Of a DNA stretch of 26,096 bases, positions 24,790-26,096 are shown one piece after another (position 1 is the stretch's first letter; each line of letters starts with the position of its first letter). Source of the DNA: a virus. The stretch is taken from positions 1 to 26,096 of the IMG/VR virus record IMGVR_UViG_3300042448_000030. One strand, 5' to 3'. The translations under genes were made by a program, and so were the position numbers. The notes beneath the pieces are model-generated. The model was not told the origin of the DNA. It saw only the letters and a program-made list of their open reading frames with translations, and did no database searches.

Positions 24790-25110
24790 TTATACTGCGA
24801 AATTTGGAGATGCGTTTTGTGCGATCTTAAGACCTGACGCTTCCTCCACGATTTCATATACAGTCGGTAGATCTAGAAGATCCTCCAATGATTCTGGCTT
24901 TTCCGCTAGTTCTGGTTTGTATTGCTTCATAGCAATAGCCACACATTCTAGAAGAAGGTCCATCGATTTTGAATTGTTGTCAGCAACCTCTGAAATCTTT
25001 TCAAACTTGTCCATGAATGGACGAAGTAGCGAGATCTTTAGTGGTCTGATTTCAATTTTTGTTCCGTCAAGCAAGGTAACTGTTCTTGCTTCTTGTACTG
25101 TTGTTGCCAT
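24790..25110 (-). CDS. Tail assembly chaperone, short form
   Basis: This 106-residue protein lies immediately before the tape measure gene, the standard place of tail assembly chaperones that coat the tape measure during tail polymerisation. It is clearly paralogous to the N-terminal half of the 227-residue protein upstream: both share PLKI-x2-LR-x-FMD-x-F, C-x2-IAM-x-QY-x-PE and ED-L-x-DLPT-x-Y. It corresponds to the short G-type chaperone. No slippery sequence is seen at its 3' end. The stop codon is followed by an A-rich run and then the tape measure ribosome binding site. A strong AAAAGGAGG lies 7 bases before the ATG, and a good promoter at 25140-25169 lies upstream, so it can be made in excess over the longer form. 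Confidence 0.8.
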   Translation of the reverse strand: MATTVQEARTVTLLDGTKIEIRPLKISLLRPFMDKFEKISEVADNNSKSMDLLLECVAIAMKQYKPELAEKPESLEDLLDLPTVYEIVEEASGLKIAQNASPNFAV

Positions 25111-25139
25111 GTGATTTCCTCCTTTTAAGGGTATACAAT

Positions 25140-25169
25140 ATTATAGCATAAACGAATTAGATTGGTCAA
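25140..25169 (-). promoter_or_regulatory. Sigma-70-like promoter for the short chaperone and tape measure
   Basis: The minus strand shows TTGACC (25164-25169), an 18-base spacer and TATAAT (25140-25145) preceded by TGC (extended -10). The -35 overlaps the stop codon region of the long chaperone gene. A leader of roughly 20 bases with AAAAGGAGG follows. The design is the same as that of the promoter at 866-895. Confidence 0.65.
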
Positions 25170-25849
25170 ACCTTTTCATAGGATAGGCCCATGCCGATTC
25201 CAAATCCAGCCTTTGCTGCTTTTTGTCCTCGGAGAGATGTAACATCATTGGGGTCTCCACCTTTATTGAACACCTTGTTTTTAAGTTTTTCCCAAGGATC
25301 TTCCTGTTTCTTTTGTTCGCTTTCCATATCAATGCCCTTTAAGGCTGCCATAAACTTTCTTTGATTATATATGTCTTCTCTTTTGGCGTTCAGGGTCTCT
25401 GATAGTTCTGGCATTGATAGCGAGGATTCTAGTTCTTCATAGTCTTTCCAGATACCCAGCAAGAATACTTCAGACTCCAGTTTTGCTAGGTCTATCTTTT
25501 CCCAAGAGTTATTCTCATCGTGATTAGCCTGCTCTGGTAGGCTCTCTCCTGCCTCTTCTGGTGCCTTCATACTAATACCTCCAGCAATTTCAAGAACCTT
25601 GTAAAGTGTTGGCAGATCGAACAAGTCTTCTATCTGGCTTACTGTCTTTATTTCTGGCTGGTATTGCATCATGGCTATCAGGGCACATCTAGATACAAAC
25701 TCAAATGCGTCTGAGTTGTCAATAGATTCACGCACGTTTTGAAACTCATCCATAAACAATCTAAGATATTTTATCTTGAGTGGAGTGATGTATATCGGTT
25801 CACCGTGGATGGTGAATATCATTGCCGAATTATATATTTTACTTGCCAT
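25166..25849 (-). CDS. Tail assembly chaperone, long form
   Basis: This is a 227-residue protein. Residues about 10-95 are the chaperone domain shared with the 106-residue protein downstream (ITPLKIKYLRLFMDEF, CALIAMMQYQPE, EDLFDLPTLYKVLEIAGG). Residues about 110-227 add an acidic, helical extension (WEKIDLAKLESEVFLLGIWK, RKFMAALKGID, a glycine-rich end). This matches the layout of the long GT-type chaperone of siphophages, where the T part binds tail tube subunits. Here it is one uninterrupted gene, not the product of a frameshift. There is no Shine-Dalgarno sequence. TGGTACAAT ends six bases before the ATG, just after the terminator at 25874-25895, so a leaderless transcript starting at the ATG is likely. 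Confidence 0.75.
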   Translation of the reverse strand: MASKIYNSAMIFTIHGEPIYITPLKIKYLRLFMDEFQNVRESIDNSDAFEFVSRCALIAMMQYQPEIKTVSQIEDLFDLPTLYKVLEIAGGISMKAPEEAGESLPEQANHDENNSWEKIDLAKLESEVFLLGIWKDYEELESSLSMPELSETLNAKREDIYNQRKFMAALKGIDMESEQKKQEDPWEKLKNKVFNKGGDPNDVTSLRGQKAAKAGFGIGMGLSYEKV

Positions 25850-25855
25850 GTATCT

Positions 25856-25864
25856 ATTGTACCA
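25856..25864 (-). promoter_or_regulatory. Extended -10 (TGGTACAAT) for a leaderless chaperone gene
   Basis: TGGTACAAT directly follows the T tract of the terminator and ends exactly six bases before the ATG, which places the expected start point on the A of the start codon. The -35 is weak: TTCACA lies in the terminator loop at a 20-base spacing. No ribosome binding site exists between this motif and the ATG. Confidence 0.5.
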
Positions 25865-25873
25865 AAAAGAAAA

Positions 25874-25895
25874 CCGCCTAGTGTGAACTAGACGG
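25874..25895 (-). terminator. Intrinsic terminator after the tail tube gene
   Basis: On the minus strand CCGTCTAG-TTCACA-CTAGGCGG forms an 8-bp stem with one G-U pair, followed by TTTTCTTTTT. This is a textbook Rho-independent terminator. It would let the abundant tail tube gene be transcribed separately from the chaperones and tape measure. Confidence 0.85.
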
Positions 25896-25915
25896 CTTTC
25901 CCCTATATTAAGTTA

Positions 25916-26096
25916 TTAAGATGCTGCTGGAATGGTGCGGTCGATGATCTTACCGTACGATGCATCGTTGTTTGGAAGCATTCTAAATGATACTTCAAAC
26001 ATTGTTGCCTCGTCACGCTTTGCTGATACTGTAACATTCTCAATTGAGAGTGCACGGTAACCAACGTAGATACGTTCGATTTGCTCTTCTGGAGAA
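25916..26096 (-). CDS. Probable major tail (tube) protein, C-terminus only
   Basis: Only the last 59 residues are in the window (…EEQIERIYVGYRALSIENVT… to IIDRTIPAAS), and the gene runs off the right edge. The fragment is beta-rich with a VSFRMLPNNDASYGKI end. Its place directly upstream of the tail chaperones and its own strong terminator are what one expects for the major tail tube protein, the most abundant tail component. The fragment itself carries no diagnostic motif, so the call is mostly by position. Confidence 0.6.
   Translation of the reverse strand, partial: SPEEQIERIYVGYRALSIENVTVSAKRDEATMFEVSFRMLPNNDASYGKIIDRTIPAAS

Noticed and set aside
24764-24790. A-rich run (AAAAAAATAAAAAAA) as a slippery site or terminator between chaperone and tape measure genes
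   Set aside because: It lies after the stop codon, so it cannot act as a frameshift site for the chaperone. It has no hairpin and has A runs, not T runs, on the transcribed strand. It more likely keeps the ribosome binding site unstructured.
25141-25332. Overlapping minus-strand frame at the end of the long chaperone, considered as a frameshift extension
   Set aside because: No in-phase slippery heptamer precedes the stop codon, and a shift would add only about ten residues. The paralogous short gene already supplies the second chaperone form.
1-26096. tRNA genes, CRISPR arrays, insertion sequences, attachment sites
   Set aside because: I looked for these and saw no cloverleaf-like or regularly spaced repeat structure, no transposase and no integrase. 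A tRNA scan would be the decisive check.

Overview
The window is a stretch of a double-stranded DNA tailed phage with a long non-contractile (siphovirus-type) tail. Every convincing gene lies on the minus strand, so transcription runs from high to low coordinates. By eye the base composition is in the low forties for GC. Gene order, a giant TP901-type tape measure protein and several apparently leaderless genes suggest a phage of an actinobacterium, perhaps a low-GC one. That host call is inference; no host gene is present.

Read in transcription order, the right end holds the C-terminus of what is probably the major tail (tube) protein (25916-26096) and a terminator. Next come two paralogous tail assembly chaperone genes (25166-25849 and 24790-25110). 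The 3784-residue tape measure gene fills 13409-24763. It is followed by a distal-tail-like protein (12753-13409), an 1817-residue tail hub/tip protein with carbohydrate-binding-like insertions (7298-12751), and four smaller tip or fibre proteins down to 4384. A MerR-like DNA-binding protein (3833-4375) sits at the border. Beyond it is a replication block: two small unknown proteins, a DnaB-type helicase (2077-3297), an unknown 114-residue protein, a DnaG-type primase (864-1808), a probable single-stranded DNA binding protein (185-838) and the first 25 codons of a DnaE-type DNA polymerase III alpha subunit (1-76).

The most striking object is the tape measure protein. Between its N-terminal tape-measure core and its long helical C-terminal part it carries a chain of compact enzyme-like modules: a kinase-like domain, a HAD phosphatase resembling the polynucleotide kinase 3'-phosphatase, a small helical module, a GNAT acetyltransferase-like domain and an ADP-ribosyltransferase-like domain. 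A further unknown module follows. The first five are bracketed by two near-identical 57-residue repeats and separated by short MAxGGI-type repeats, two of which keep a 41-bp perfect DNA repeat. This looks like an exchangeable cargo array carried inside the tail tube, that is, a polyvalent effector payload that would enter the cell with or ahead of the DNA.

Regulation is partly readable. Good sigma-70-like promoters with an extended -10 precede the polymerase, the single-stranded DNA binding protein and the short chaperone. Three genes with no Shine-Dalgarno sequence (227-aa chaperone, 153-aa fibre protein, 114-aa unknown) have a -10-like hexamer 5-9 bases before the start codon, as expected for leaderless mRNAs. 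Intrinsic terminators are visible after the tail tube gene and after the single-stranded DNA binding protein gene. No tRNA, rRNA, CRISPR array, insertion sequence or integrase was seen, and there is no gene-free stretch longer than about 110 bases.
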